Below are positions 8,172 to 16,569 of a DNA stretch of 36,951 bases, piece by piece. The DNA comes from JBGYPP01 sp041838515 (lineage in GTDB: Bacteria; Bacillota; Clostridia; Lachnospirales; Lachnospiraceae). The stretch is from NCBI GenBank assembly GCA_041838515.1, contig JBGYPP010000038.1:1-36951 (forward strand), written 5' to 3'. The notes under the pieces are model-generated. The model saw nothing but the letters and a program-made list of their open reading frames with translations. It was not told the DNA's origin and did not search any database. Each line of letters starts with the position of its first letter. Within the stretch, counting starts at the first letter, position 1. The position numbers and the translations under genes were made by a program.

Positions 8172-9963
8172 GCCGCCTCCTCTGCCCATGCCATGCCTCC
8201 CATTGCCATTCCAAGGCTCTTGCCCAATCAGAGGGCCATCCAGCCTCCTCCAAAACCTTTCCCAGCCCCCGGATATCAGCATCCTCCAGCCACTCCTCCC
8301 AGGCCAGGGCATCCTTCTCTGAAATTACACCGCTCCGGAATTCGCCCTCACCTGAAAAGACCTCTCCCAAATCCGCTCCCCTCTCCGGCTCGGCCTCCGG
8401 CGACTGTGTGCGGCTCCAGCCGACTTCCCCTTGCGCCAGCGCCTCACCGGATTCCAGCCATACCCAATCCCCATGGCCGCCGTCCTTGTCTGCTTCCACA
8501 TCGCATTCCAAGGTCATGGAGCGCAGATATACATCCACGGCCAGGTAGGATGCCCAAGGCTCTCTGCCGGCCAAAACAGACATATCCCAGGAAAAACTGC
8601 CCCGAATACGGCCCTCTGCCCAGGCCTCCAGCTCCAAATCCCAAAATCTCCCCAGGATCAGCTTGGACTCCCCCTGAAAATGCAGCAGTTCCCCCCTGGC
8701 CAGGCCCAAAGCCGCATTCCCCCGCAGGCAAACACCCCGGACCTCCCCATTCTGCTCCTGCCTCCATTCCACGGACCAGGCCTCCCCCCATGGCAGCCAT
8801 GTGGCCCTCAGCGCCCTATACCTGCCATCCGTCATGCTCCAGCCCCACTCCCTGGACACAATGCGCCCCCGACCATCCAAATACAATACCATGACCAGTT
8901 CCCGGATGGCTTGCGCCTCTGCCGATTGCCCGGGCCAGCCCAAGGCCTCTGCCAGCAGAGCCCAGTCCCGGACTGCCTGGGGGGGACTCTCCTGGACTTC
9001 TGCAAAAGAGTCCTCCCGGGTTTCCTCCTGGACTTTCTCCATGGCTTCCCCAGGCAATTTTCCCAGGGCCTCCGCCTGCCACCGGGCCTCCAGGCGTGTA
9101 GCATGCACCTTCTTCCCGCCTATGTCTAGCTCTTCACGGGTTTTCACGCAAATAAAGTCCTCTGCCAACAGGTTGCGGTGCAGCTGCTGCCAAAAGGCTC
9201 CTGCCCCCTTCTCTCCAGATGCAAACAGGCCGCCAAGAGGCTGAAGCCGGCCTATAGATGCCAGGGCCAGGGGAGAGGAATGGAACCGGGGCAGGCACAG
9301 GTATACCTCCTCCCCCTCTCCCTGTACCTGCCAGGCAAAGAGCTGTTGCGCATCGGCATACAACTCGCCCACAGCCGTCCATCCCCCCCGAGGCCTGCCG
9401 CCATGTGCCAAATCCTCTGCCAGCAAATCCTCTGCGCCCAAACAAAACCCCGGCAAGTCCTCACCGCCCAATGCCGCAGGAAGAGCCTGTTTCTCATCCA
9501 CCCCGGCCCTGTCCGGACTGACCTTATCCGAAGAGATATGGCCCCTATCCTCCTGCCCCCATTCCTCCCAGCGCAGCCTGCCCCGGGCAGAAACCGAGTT
9601 CCACACTCCTGCCGGGGAGGAGAAGCCACCATAGGAGAGCGCCAGCTCCAACAGCTCCCATCCCCTCTCCCCAGGTGCCAAACTCCACTCCACATCCATA
9701 TCCCCATCCGACCAAAGGCCAAAGGCCAGAGCCTGCCCATAGATAGCATCCAGCGCCCGTCCGTCTTTCTGCAATTGCTCCTCCATGAAATGGAGAAAAT
9801 ATGCCTTGGGAGCGGCGAAATACGCATACCACAGCCTCTTTCCATATAACGCCAACAGGGCGGCCAACCCTAGGCCCAAGATCAGGCCTATGGCCGCCGC
9901 CCAGGGGCGAAATCTCCGCCCTCCTGCCAGCAAATTGTCAATACTTTCCACTCTTGCCCCCAT
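8161..9963 (-). CDS. Orphan 600-residue membrane-anchored protein in the exporter operon
   Basis: A 600-residue protein of no family I can recognise. One membrane helix (about residues 20-41) follows a short Arg-rich N-terminus, so the remaining 550 residues are probably extracytoplasmic. That part is rich in Trp, Glu, Gly and Leu and contains many alternating strand-like segments, for example YLAVDVYLRSMTLECDVEAD, which suggests a lipid- or lipoprotein-carrier-like beta fold; this is a guess. The ATG at 9961-9963 is supported by GGAGG 5 bases upstream; a longer open frame upstream overlaps the TPM gene and is unlikely. It overlaps the TPM-domain gene by 26 bases and the ATPase gene by 11 bases, so it is translated with the exporter. 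Confidence 0.75.
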   Translation of the reverse strand: MGARVESIDNLLAGGRRFRPWAAAIGLILGLGLAALLALYGKRLWYAYFAAPKAYFLHFMEEQLQKDGRALDAIYGQALAFGLWSDGDMDVEWSLAPGERGWELLELALSYGGFSSPAGVWNSVSARGRLRWEEWGQEDRGHISSDKVSPDRAGVDEKQALPAALGGEDLPGFCLGAEDLLAEDLAHGGRPRGGWTAVGELYADAQQLFAWQVQGEGEEVYLCLPRFHSSPLALASIGRLQPLGGLFASGEKGAGAFWQQLHRNLLAEDFICVKTREELDIGGKKVHATRLEARWQAEALGKLPGEAMEKVQEETREDSFAEVQESPPQAVRDWALLAEALGWPGQSAEAQAIRELVMVLYLDGRGRIVSREWGWSMTDGRYRALRATWLPWGEAWSVEWRQEQNGEVRGVCLRGNAALGLARGELLHFQGESKLILGRFWDLELEAWAEGRIRGSFSWDMSVLAGREPWASYLAVDVYLRSMTLECDVEADKDGGHGDWVWLESGEALAQGEVGWSRTQSPEAEPERGADLGEVFSGEGEFRSGVISEKDALAWEEWLEDADIRGLGKVLEEAGWPSDWARALEWQWEAWHGQRRRHGG

Positions 9964-10744
9964 AACCGCCTCCACCGGAGGACCGGGAAGAGCTGCTGTC
10001 CACATGCTGCCTGGTGGTGCTGTGGGAATAAGTATCCCTGCGTACCCGCAGATCCAGATCCCCCTGGACAAAGCCCTGGGCCGACTGTTTCTTGGCCACA
10101 CTCTTGAGCTGGCCCTTCAGCACGGTACACACGCCAAAGGCCAAGGCCACAGACAGCAGCAAGGAGCCCACCAGACCCCAAAGCCTGGCCCCCGGTATAT
10201 CCTTGGAGCTAAAGGCCTTGCCCTGCTGCTCCATCAGCAGCAGTTCCTCCGTTTTGTCAAAAAAGTCCTGATACCCTCCGGCGAAATCCCCCTCACGGAA
10301 ATTGTCTACAAAGGAGTCTGAGAGCATGTCCAAGGCTGCATCCGGCACGGCCTTACGGGCTTTCTCCCCCTTAGTCAGCAGATGGTAATCCCTCTCCGCC
10401 ACACTCTGCACCAGGGCCACCCTGTTGCCGTCATAATTCTCTCCCCAGCCCAACTCCACATCAGCTGATACGGCAAAATCCCCTATGGACTCATCCCCAT
10501 AATAATATGTGAAATCTTCGACAATCAGCACATACACGCCTACGCCATATTGCCGGGCGATTTGTTCGGCCCGGACCTCCAATCCATCCCTTTCTTCCGC
10601 AGTCAGGATTTCCGCCATATCTTCTACAAAGATCTCCTCTGCCGCCGATTCCGCCCTGGCCGGCAAAGCCCAGGCCCCGGAGCCCAGCAGGAGAGTGACA
10701 ACCAGCAACGCTGCGGCCCAGGGCCGCCATAGTTTATTCCACAT
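9938..10744 (-). CDS. TPM-domain secreted/membrane protein (YgcG-like)
   Basis: A 268-residue protein with a signal peptide (about residues 1-31, ending ARA), a TPM domain (about 35-165; FVEDMAEILTAEERDGLEV, VLIVEDFTYYYGDE), a membrane helix (about 190-210) and a Ser/Gly-rich tail ending GGGGYGGKSGKY. This is the usual order in YgcG-type TPM proteins, some of which act as phosphatases or assembly factors outside the membrane. The role here is unknown. GGGGGAG lies 9 bases before the ATG. It follows the zinc-ribbon gene by 20 bases and overlaps the start of the orphan gene, so it belongs to the same transcript. TPM proteins often sit beside zinc-ribbon proteins of the type found here. Confidence 0.85.
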   Translation of the reverse strand: MWNKLWRPWAAALLVVTLLLGSGAWALPARAESAAEEIFVEDMAEILTAEERDGLEVRAEQIARQYGVGVYVLIVEDFTYYYGDESIGDFAVSADVELGWGENYDGNRVALVQSVAERDYHLLTKGEKARKAVPDAALDMLSDSFVDNFREGDFAGGYQDFFDKTEELLLMEQQGKAFSSKDIPGARLWGLVGSLLLSVALAFGVCTVLKGQLKSVAKKQSAQGFVQGDLDLRVRRDTYSHSTTRQHVDSSSSRSSGGGGYGGKSGKY

Positions 10745-10764
10745 ATGTCTACACTCCCCCTTTC

Positions 10765-11892
10765 CTAAGCAAAGAGATGGATCAGCCAGGCGCCCAGCTT
10801 ATGCCATAGGCCGGTTGCCATCATCAGCGAAAAAGTCGTGCCGCAGACGGCGCCAAAGGTACCCCAATACTTATTTTCATCCACTGGCAGATCTCCGACA
10901 AACTTGCCCGTCTGCCCGTTCATGGCAAAGAGGAAATCCCGTCCATTCCACTTGGTATACAGCATCCACACCGGCATCAGCGCATAAGACACCTTATCCT
11001 TGACCAGCTTGGCGCTCTTGTGCGTAGCCACCACCGAACTGTATCCGGTAATGCTGCTCTCCAGATAGTCAAATCCGCTGCGGCAGGCTCTCGCGCTGGC
11101 CCTCTGGCTGCAGTCCTCGGAGGACACATCATAGCGATCCGCCAGATACCCCGGCATATATGCCGTGGAAAAGGCCTTGAGATCCTCATAATGATACGGC
11201 TCTATGGAATCCATATGATCATCCGGCATCTTGCTGGAGGCGTCCACCGGCAGCCGCCGTATCTCTATAGAACCCTCCCTCTCCACATTGTAGTGCTTGG
11301 TGGTGATGGTGGTCACATTTCCCGACTTGACCCTGGAGGACTCCCGGCTACACATATAACTTCCCCTGGCCTCCACCCGTCCGTCAAAGAGCCAGAAAGG
11401 CACATATATACCCTTGATCTCCTCTATACGGTTCTGGTCTGCGAAGACCTTGGGAAGGAAGAACTTGCCCTTGTAGTGGTTCTTTAGGGACTCTATGGCC
11501 TTTTCCTTGGAGATGCTAAAGGGTATGACATATTCCGGCTTCATCACCCCTGCGAACTGCCCGGGCAGGATGGTGGGATTTCCGCAATAGGGACAGCTGG
11601 TAGCTGCCGTCTGCTCATCGCATATCAGGCCGGCTCCGCAGGAGGGGCAATTATAGGCGCGCATGCCCTCCGCATCCTCCTCCCATGCCCCGCTGTTTTT
11701 GGCAAATTCCCAATCCTCGGGCTTGTCCTCTGCCCGGCTGGCGGCGGACTCCTTTTCACTGTACATAGACTCTATCTCTTCTATAGAAAAGGTGCTGCCG
11801 CAATAGGGACATTCTACCTGCTGGCTGCCCTCATTAAAGGCCAGGGGGCCTGTACATGATGGACATTTATGGTTTACAATTTGATTGGCCAT
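10765..11892 (-). CDS. Double zinc-ribbon membrane-associated protein
   Basis: A 375-residue protein with two zinc ribbons: Cys10/Cys13 with Cys28/Cys31, and Cys82/Cys85 with Cys100/Cys103, the first resembling a TFIIB-type ribbon. A central domain of about 220 residues follows (KGIYVPFWLFDGRVEARG, VSYALMPVWMLYTKWNGRDF), then one C-terminal membrane helix (about 343-368). Proteins of this build are often labelled TFIIB-type zinc ribbon proteins or misnamed PriA-like; they are not helicases. The ATG at 11890-11892 has GAGGAG 6 bases upstream; a start 45 bases further up is not supported. It sits between the small DUF6935-like gene and the TPM gene, suggesting a role in membrane protein quality control or assembly. 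Confidence 0.82.
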   Translation of the reverse strand: MANQIVNHKCPSCTGPLAFNEGSQQVECPYCGSTFSIEEIESMYSEKESAASRAEDKPEDWEFAKNSGAWEEDAEGMRAYNCPSCGAGLICDEQTAATSCPYCGNPTILPGQFAGVMKPEYVIPFSISKEKAIESLKNHYKGKFFLPKVFADQNRIEEIKGIYVPFWLFDGRVEARGSYMCSRESSRVKSGNVTTITTKHYNVEREGSIEIRRLPVDASSKMPDDHMDSIEPYHYEDLKAFSTAYMPGYLADRYDVSSEDCSQRASARACRSGFDYLESSITGYSSVVATHKSAKLVKDKVSYALMPVWMLYTKWNGRDFLFAMNGQTGKFVGDLPVDENKYWGTFGAVCGTTFSLMMATGLWHKLGAWLIHLFA

Positions 11893-11917
11893 ACAAAACT
11901 CCTCTCCTCCCGATGGA

Positions 11918-12412
11918 TTATGCCCAAGGATCTTCATGGGCCGGAATGCGTATACCCATCAACAATCCCGGATAATCCCAAATATACCACAAATTTCCCT
12001 TTTTGCGTAGCACTACCCCCCGGGGGCTGTCAGCGCCCGCTGTTTTTAGATAGATGCGCATATACCCCTCTTCCACATCATAGGGCCGCTTGTCCTCCAG
12101 ACAGCGCAGCGTATATGGCCTGGGCGCCTTGTACCCATTCTCCGGCTTAGCACCCTCCAGATAGGCCAAGGGCAGATATGCCTTGTCCATCAGCCTATCC
12201 TGGAGAAACTGTATGTCGTGATTGCTAAGGCTGGCCGGCCCCTTCAGCGCATTGATGGCCTCTACGCCGGCCTCCCTGTCCAGGGTAAAGAGATGCAGGG
12301 CGCAGAGAAATTTTGCCACTGTATGCTCCGGCTGGGAGAGATCCTCAAAGCCCATATTTTGCCATTGGGCCAGGTTCATGGGTATGTCCGGCAATACCAA
12401 TGTCTTGTCCAT
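11918..12412 (-). CDS. Small cytosolic protein resembling DUF6935
   Basis: A 164-residue soluble protein without signal or membrane segments. Features that look like the DUF6935 family are WQNMGFEDLSQPEHTVAKFL near the N-terminus and WYIWDYPGLLMGIRIPAHED at the C-terminus; the family name is from memory. AAAGGAGG lies just before the ATG at 12410-12412; an open frame of 54 more codons upstream overlaps the lipoprotein gene and is not used. Function is unknown. The spacing to its neighbours is 25 and 32 bases, so it is in the same operon as the zinc-ribbon and TPM genes. Confidence 0.72.
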   Translation of the reverse strand: MDKTLVLPDIPMNLAQWQNMGFEDLSQPEHTVAKFLCALHLFTLDREAGVEAINALKGPASLSNHDIQFLQDRLMDKAYLPLAYLEGAKPENGYKAPRPYTLRCLEDKRPYDVEEGYMRIYLKTAGADSPRGVVLRKKGNLWYIWDYPGLLMGIRIPAHEDPWA

Positions 12413-12444
12413 ATTTCCTCCTTTTTCGGCCCGGTCAAGAGCCT

Positions 12445-14790
12445 TTAGCGGTATTCTTCCAGCAGCTCCTCTACCTGCGCCTGTATATTGGCGGCTGCGG
12501 TCCGGGCATCCGCCCTGCCTTCTATATACTCCATTGATTCCACATTGATGATCTCTATCACAGGGTAATTCCAAACCATCCTATGCTCTACGCTGTGGTA
12601 GAAATCCAAAAAGCTCTCCGCCTCCTCCAAGGTCATATTGGGTATTTCCTGCCAGTCCTCATTGAAATAAGCGGAACGGACAAAGCTGACCCAACTGCCA
12701 TCCTCCATATACCCGGGATCCTCCATACACTTCATCACCAAGGCATCCAGGCTTTCCTCCAGCACCGGCATGCTCCAAAGGGCCTCCTCCTGGAACTCGG
12801 GCAGCAAAACCTGGCGCACAAATTCCCAGGCACCCTCCTTGTGCTTGGAATCTGAAAATATGGAGTAACAGGATTCGGCGGAGAAGGAGCCGACGGAAGC
12901 CACTCTGCCCGGCATGCCCGCCCAGGTAAACTCCTTGCCGAATACGGAATGGCGCAGGGTGAACCAATCCTCCGGGGTATATACCGCCGCAGACATCCAC
13001 ACAGCCCGGCCGCTGTTAAATATGGGCAGCTTTTCCCAGCTGGCTTCCTCAAGCATGGCAGAAATTGTGTCAGAATCTGCGAAATATTTCAAAAATTCCA
13101 ATTGTTGTATAAATTCCGGACTGTCAAAATACGCCTCTTTTTTACTCCAGTCTATATAAGCATGGGAGGCCGAGGACATAAAATCATGCCCCCAATCGCT
13201 CAGTGTTGCGCTGGTGGCAAAGATCGTGCCCTGGGGCAGTCCCTCCATCAGAGCCATAGCCTCCTCAACCGTCCAGCCCCCCGGAGCCAGCCAGTCCTTT
13301 TGGACCGCTCCTGTTTGGATGGTCACATGCGAAGGCAGGGAATACAGCTTGCCCTCTGTGGAAAAGGCGCGGAATACATTCTCAGCATACTCCCGGGAAG
13401 CAATTTCTTCATCCGCCTGCATATATGCGTAAAGATCCTCTAATTCCCCCATCGGGAACAAGGCTTCTGCCGATACCGTGCTATCCGACACAAAAATATC
13501 CACCTCGCCCTTGCCGCTGTATTTTTCGGCAAATTCCAGCTGCCTGTACTGGTAGTGGGCATCCCAGAACTCCTCCATCAGTATCAGGGGCTTTACCATA
13601 TATTTCTCATTGCTGGAATTAAACTCCAGCATGATATCCAGTATATAATCCTCCATATAATCCTTGGCCAAGGTCAGCACCTGCCGCCCCCGGCTGACGG
13701 AACCGTCCTCCGGCCGGAATCTCCCCAGCGCCTCTGCCGAAATCCAGCCATCACCCTCGTAATTAAAATACGGGCTGTAGAGCAGCAAACCCTGGCCATC
13801 ACCCATATCTATCCACTGGGTGGCAGCGCCAACCCTATGGGCGGAGAGAACCGTATCCACTATCAGCTCAACGCTGCCGTCTGAGCGAATGGAGTGAACG
13901 CCGTATTCATTGACCACCATGCCCCACTCTCCACCGTTGCAGGCGGCGTAATATCCCCCATCCAGCAGAATGGGATCCCCCAGGCTTCTGGAATCCATGG
14001 CCAAAAGCCGCATCTCCCCCCGATCTTCATCCTCATTGTAGAAATGAAATACCAGCTGGCCTTGGTCATTTTGCAGCACCTGCCTAAAGGCATCATAATC
14101 CCTGGAACGGCCTACGCTAAACTCCTCCACCATCTCCCCATTTTCATTGATAATGGCCAGATGCAGCCTGGTGTCGGAAAAAACCACATACCAATTCCCA
14201 TTCTCACCGGAAAAGATTTCCTGCACGTATATATTTTGTCCCAACTCCTCGGCAAGATGCAATTCCCAGTCCAAGCCCCCATTTTCCTCTACCTGCCATT
14301 GGGAAATGGTATAATCCGTGGGCGAGTCCGAAGAAAAGGCCTCCCTCAGAACCAACACCTTCCCGGTCCTGCCCATGGCCAAATTCTGTATATAACCATC
14401 CGTCTGCTCTTCCCCACCCCCTTCTATCAGCATATCCACCCTGCCCTCCTCGCCGCTTTCTAGATCTATGGAGGTTACAGTCAGATATTTATTGTACAGT
14501 TCACCCTCATACTCTGTGGCCAGTCCGGCCAACCGGACCATGCTCCCATCCAACACCATGCCGGAATAGAGCTCATATCCCGCATCCCCATGCCGTGGCT
14601 CCACCAAAAGATCCACCTCGCACACGCCGGGATACGCCTGGACGGACTGCGCCCCCTCTGCACCTCCGGCTTCCGCTCCCTGAGCCGGGCTGGTTGTGGA
14701 CGGGGTTTCTGCGGACTTTTTGCCGCAAGCGCCCAAGGCCAATGCAATCACCAGACAAAAGCCCAACCAAAAACTGCCCCTCTTTCCCAT
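12445..14790 (-). CDS. Two-domain lipoprotein: propeller-like N-half, solute-binding C-half
   Basis: A 781-residue lipoprotein. The signal ends in a lipobox LGAC with Cys22, followed by a Ser/Thr/Gly/Glu-rich linker. Residues about 50-350 show repeated strand-turn segments (VLDGSMVRLAGLATEYEGEL, WYVVFSDTRLHLAIINENGE, EYGVHSIRSDGSVELIVDTV) like a beta propeller. Residues about 370-780 have features of family-1 extracellular solute-binding proteins (AKDYMEDYILDIMLEFNSSN, SAAVYTPEDWFTLRHSVFGK). No importer permease gene is near. The ATG at 14788-14790 has AAGGAGGGAAG upstream; the open frame above it is spurious. It follows the LuxR-type gene by 204 bases and leads the exporter run. The ligand may be sensed rather than imported; this is inference. 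Confidence 0.8.
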   Translation of the reverse strand: MGKRGSFWLGFCLVIALALGACGKKSAETPSTTSPAQGAEAGGAEGAQSVQAYPGVCEVDLLVEPRHGDAGYELYSGMVLDGSMVRLAGLATEYEGELYNKYLTVTSIDLESGEEGRVDMLIEGGGEEQTDGYIQNLAMGRTGKVLVLREAFSSDSPTDYTISQWQVEENGGLDWELHLAEELGQNIYVQEIFSGENGNWYVVFSDTRLHLAIINENGEMVEEFSVGRSRDYDAFRQVLQNDQGQLVFHFYNEDEDRGEMRLLAMDSRSLGDPILLDGGYYAACNGGEWGMVVNEYGVHSIRSDGSVELIVDTVLSAHRVGAATQWIDMGDGQGLLLYSPYFNYEGDGWISAEALGRFRPEDGSVSRGRQVLTLAKDYMEDYILDIMLEFNSSNEKYMVKPLILMEEFWDAHYQYRQLEFAEKYSGKGEVDIFVSDSTVSAEALFPMGELEDLYAYMQADEEIASREYAENVFRAFSTEGKLYSLPSHVTIQTGAVQKDWLAPGGWTVEEAMALMEGLPQGTIFATSATLSDWGHDFMSSASHAYIDWSKKEAYFDSPEFIQQLEFLKYFADSDTISAMLEEASWEKLPIFNSGRAVWMSAAVYTPEDWFTLRHSVFGKEFTWAGMPGRVASVGSFSAESCYSIFSDSKHKEGAWEFVRQVLLPEFQEEALWSMPVLEESLDALVMKCMEDPGYMEDGSWVSFVRSAYFNEDWQEIPNMTLEEAESFLDFYHSVEHRMVWNYPVIEIINVESMEYIEGRADARTAAANIQAQVEELLEEYR

Positions 14791-14994
14791 TCTTCCCTCC
14801 TTGTCCGGACCCTGACCGCTCCGGGGCAAGGTCCTGCCAGCTAAAGTTATACCTATTTTATCCATGGCTGTGGGAAAAAAACAGTACTCTGGGATTACTC
14901 TTTGCCTCCCCAAACAGAAAAAATGTCCTCTACTCCTTCGGCTACCATATATTGCACAATTTTCCAAATCTGATTTTGTTGAATTTTTCCGGTT
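14791..14994 (-). promoter_or_regulatory. Intergenic gap between the LuxR-type gene and the solute-binding lipoprotein gene
   Basis: This 204-base, partly AT-rich stretch holds two short dyads: AAATC-T-GATTT (14966-14976) and ATTG-CA-CAAT (14951-14960). No strong sigma-A promoter or intrinsic terminator is visible. It is the only sizeable spacer in the run and is a candidate regulator-binding site. Low confidence. Confidence 0.3.
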
Positions 14995-16566
14995 CTAAAG
15001 TCCCAAATCCTCCAGCCTGCCCAGACGGCGGAACAATTCCACATACAGCCGCAGCTCCTCCCGGGAACTGAGCCGCAATTTTCTGTAGATATTGGAGCTA
15101 TGCTTCTTGACCGTATGGGAGCTGATATGCGCCAAGTCCGGAATTTGACCTGCCTCCATGCCCTGGGCATAATAGGCGAATATTCCCCTCTCCGCGGGGG
15201 TCAGTTCTCCGATGCCTGCCAAAAACTCCTCCAAAAAACTGTCTATGGCCAAGGGCAAAGCCCCCCCAGACCCATTTTGCACATCCCGCATCTGCCGGAA
15301 AAAATCCGCCAAAGCATCCAGTTCCTCTATGCCCGCAGGCTCCCCCCATTCCCCCTGTCTAAGCCTGTCCAGGCCGGACACCAGGGGTTGGGCCAGCTGT
15401 CCGGCCGCCCAGCGGGAGGAGAAAATAACCACTGCCAGCAGAATCAGCAGCACCATGGCCAGAAAACCGTAATACCGGCGGCTATACTGATCATAGGCCT
15501 CCCTGGGCAGAAGCACTGCCACTGCCAGGGGATTTTGGGCCAGCGTGGCCGTGGGCAGGTATTTGTGCAAGCCCACATAATGGCCATTATCCGAGGTATA
15601 GAGGCTGTAGCTGCGCCCGGCCCGTATTCTAAGGCTCGGGCTGTCCTCCAGATATGTGCCCTCGCTATCTCCTGCCAGGCCTGCCGCCATGACCAGCTCC
15701 CCCTCCCTCACCGGAGCCATAACCGTACACAGGCTGCCCATAGGGCTGCTGGCCTGACCGTGTTCCATGCGGAACTGCACAGCCGCTATCTCCACACCGC
15801 AAAGACCTATGATGCGCCCCTGGCCATCGACTATGGGCATGGACATCAGGCTGACCTTTTCCCAGGTGTCCGGCAGCAGAAAGGCCTCTGACCAAAAGGC
15901 CTGGTCTATGGCCCTCTTCTCTGTCCAGGCGCCCAGCCTATCCCCGCCGGGCAGGTCTTCCAAGGAGAACTCCAGCTCCCATCTGTTGTGCAATTCTATA
16001 CCCTGCTCTCTGGCCACCTGGGGTATTCCCCGAAAATATACCAGATATTCCAAGTTTTGCGCAGAATAAGAGCCTATATTGGCCATGCGCATATACATGC
16101 CTGTGCGGGAGCTTCCCTCCCGGGAGGCAGAGGTATTGGTTGTGGCATCCAACACAAAGAAACCCCCGCTGCCCGGCGCTATCCATATCATGGCCGACAA
16201 ATAGGGGTACAAGCTCTGTTGCAGGGCAAGCAAGGCCTCCGGCCTGTTTTGCAGACCCTTGGCCGGGGGCAGGGAATCCATCCTCTCCAATTCCTTTAAC
16301 ACCTGCTTGGAAAAGCGGTGGCTTTGGGCCAGGATGGCGCTGTGCCTGGCCTCCGCCCTGGAGGCTGCGTTTTGCAGCTGCAGATCCAGAGCCTGCACCA
16401 GCTGCCGCTCGGGATAAGTGAATATGCCAAATACAGCCATCAACAGCAATACCACGGCATAAAAAACCAAACCCGCCAGCATCCATTGCCGCCGGAAACG
16501 CCAAGCCAGGCCCTCTACCCCCTTGGGCTTGAAAAAAAACGCGCCTACTCCCCGCCTGTCTTTCAT
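14995..16566 (-). CDS. Membrane-tethered LuxR-type transcription regulator with extracellular sensor
   Basis: A 523-residue one-component regulator. A membrane helix (about residues 28-50) is followed by a ~315-residue extracellular domain that looks like a Cache sensor (VSLMSMPIVDGQGRIIGLCG is typical of dCache), a second helix (about 367-385), a HAMP-like linker (about 390-430) and a LuxR/GerE helix-turn-helix (about 455-512; LTPAERGIFAYYAQG, SSHTVKKHSSNIYRKL). The DNA-binding end is cytosolic while the sensor is outside. The start is 3 bases after the stop of the preceding solute-binding protein gene, with a weak GGGACGG site, so the two are coupled. It probably controls its own operon or the lipoprotein gene downstream of the 204-base gap; this is inference. 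Confidence 0.85.
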   Translation of the reverse strand: MKDRRGVGAFFFKPKGVEGLAWRFRRQWMLAGLVFYAVVLLLMAVFGIFTYPERQLVQALDLQLQNAASRAEARHSAILAQSHRFSKQVLKELERMDSLPPAKGLQNRPEALLALQQSLYPYLSAMIWIAPGSGGFFVLDATTNTSASREGSSRTGMYMRMANIGSYSAQNLEYLVYFRGIPQVAREQGIELHNRWELEFSLEDLPGGDRLGAWTEKRAIDQAFWSEAFLLPDTWEKVSLMSMPIVDGQGRIIGLCGVEIAAVQFRMEHGQASSPMGSLCTVMAPVREGELVMAAGLAGDSEGTYLEDSPSLRIRAGRSYSLYTSDNGHYVGLHKYLPTATLAQNPLAVAVLLPREAYDQYSRRYYGFLAMVLLILLAVVIFSSRWAAGQLAQPLVSGLDRLRQGEWGEPAGIEELDALADFFRQMRDVQNGSGGALPLAIDSFLEEFLAGIGELTPAERGIFAYYAQGMEAGQIPDLAHISSHTVKKHSSNIYRKLRLSSREELRLYVELFRRLGRLEDLGL

Positions 16567-16569
16567 ACG

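Noticed and set aside
5095..12412. Biosynthetic cluster for a lantibiotic or other peptide linked to the exporter
   Set aside because: No precursor peptide, modification enzyme or peptidase-containing transporter is visible.
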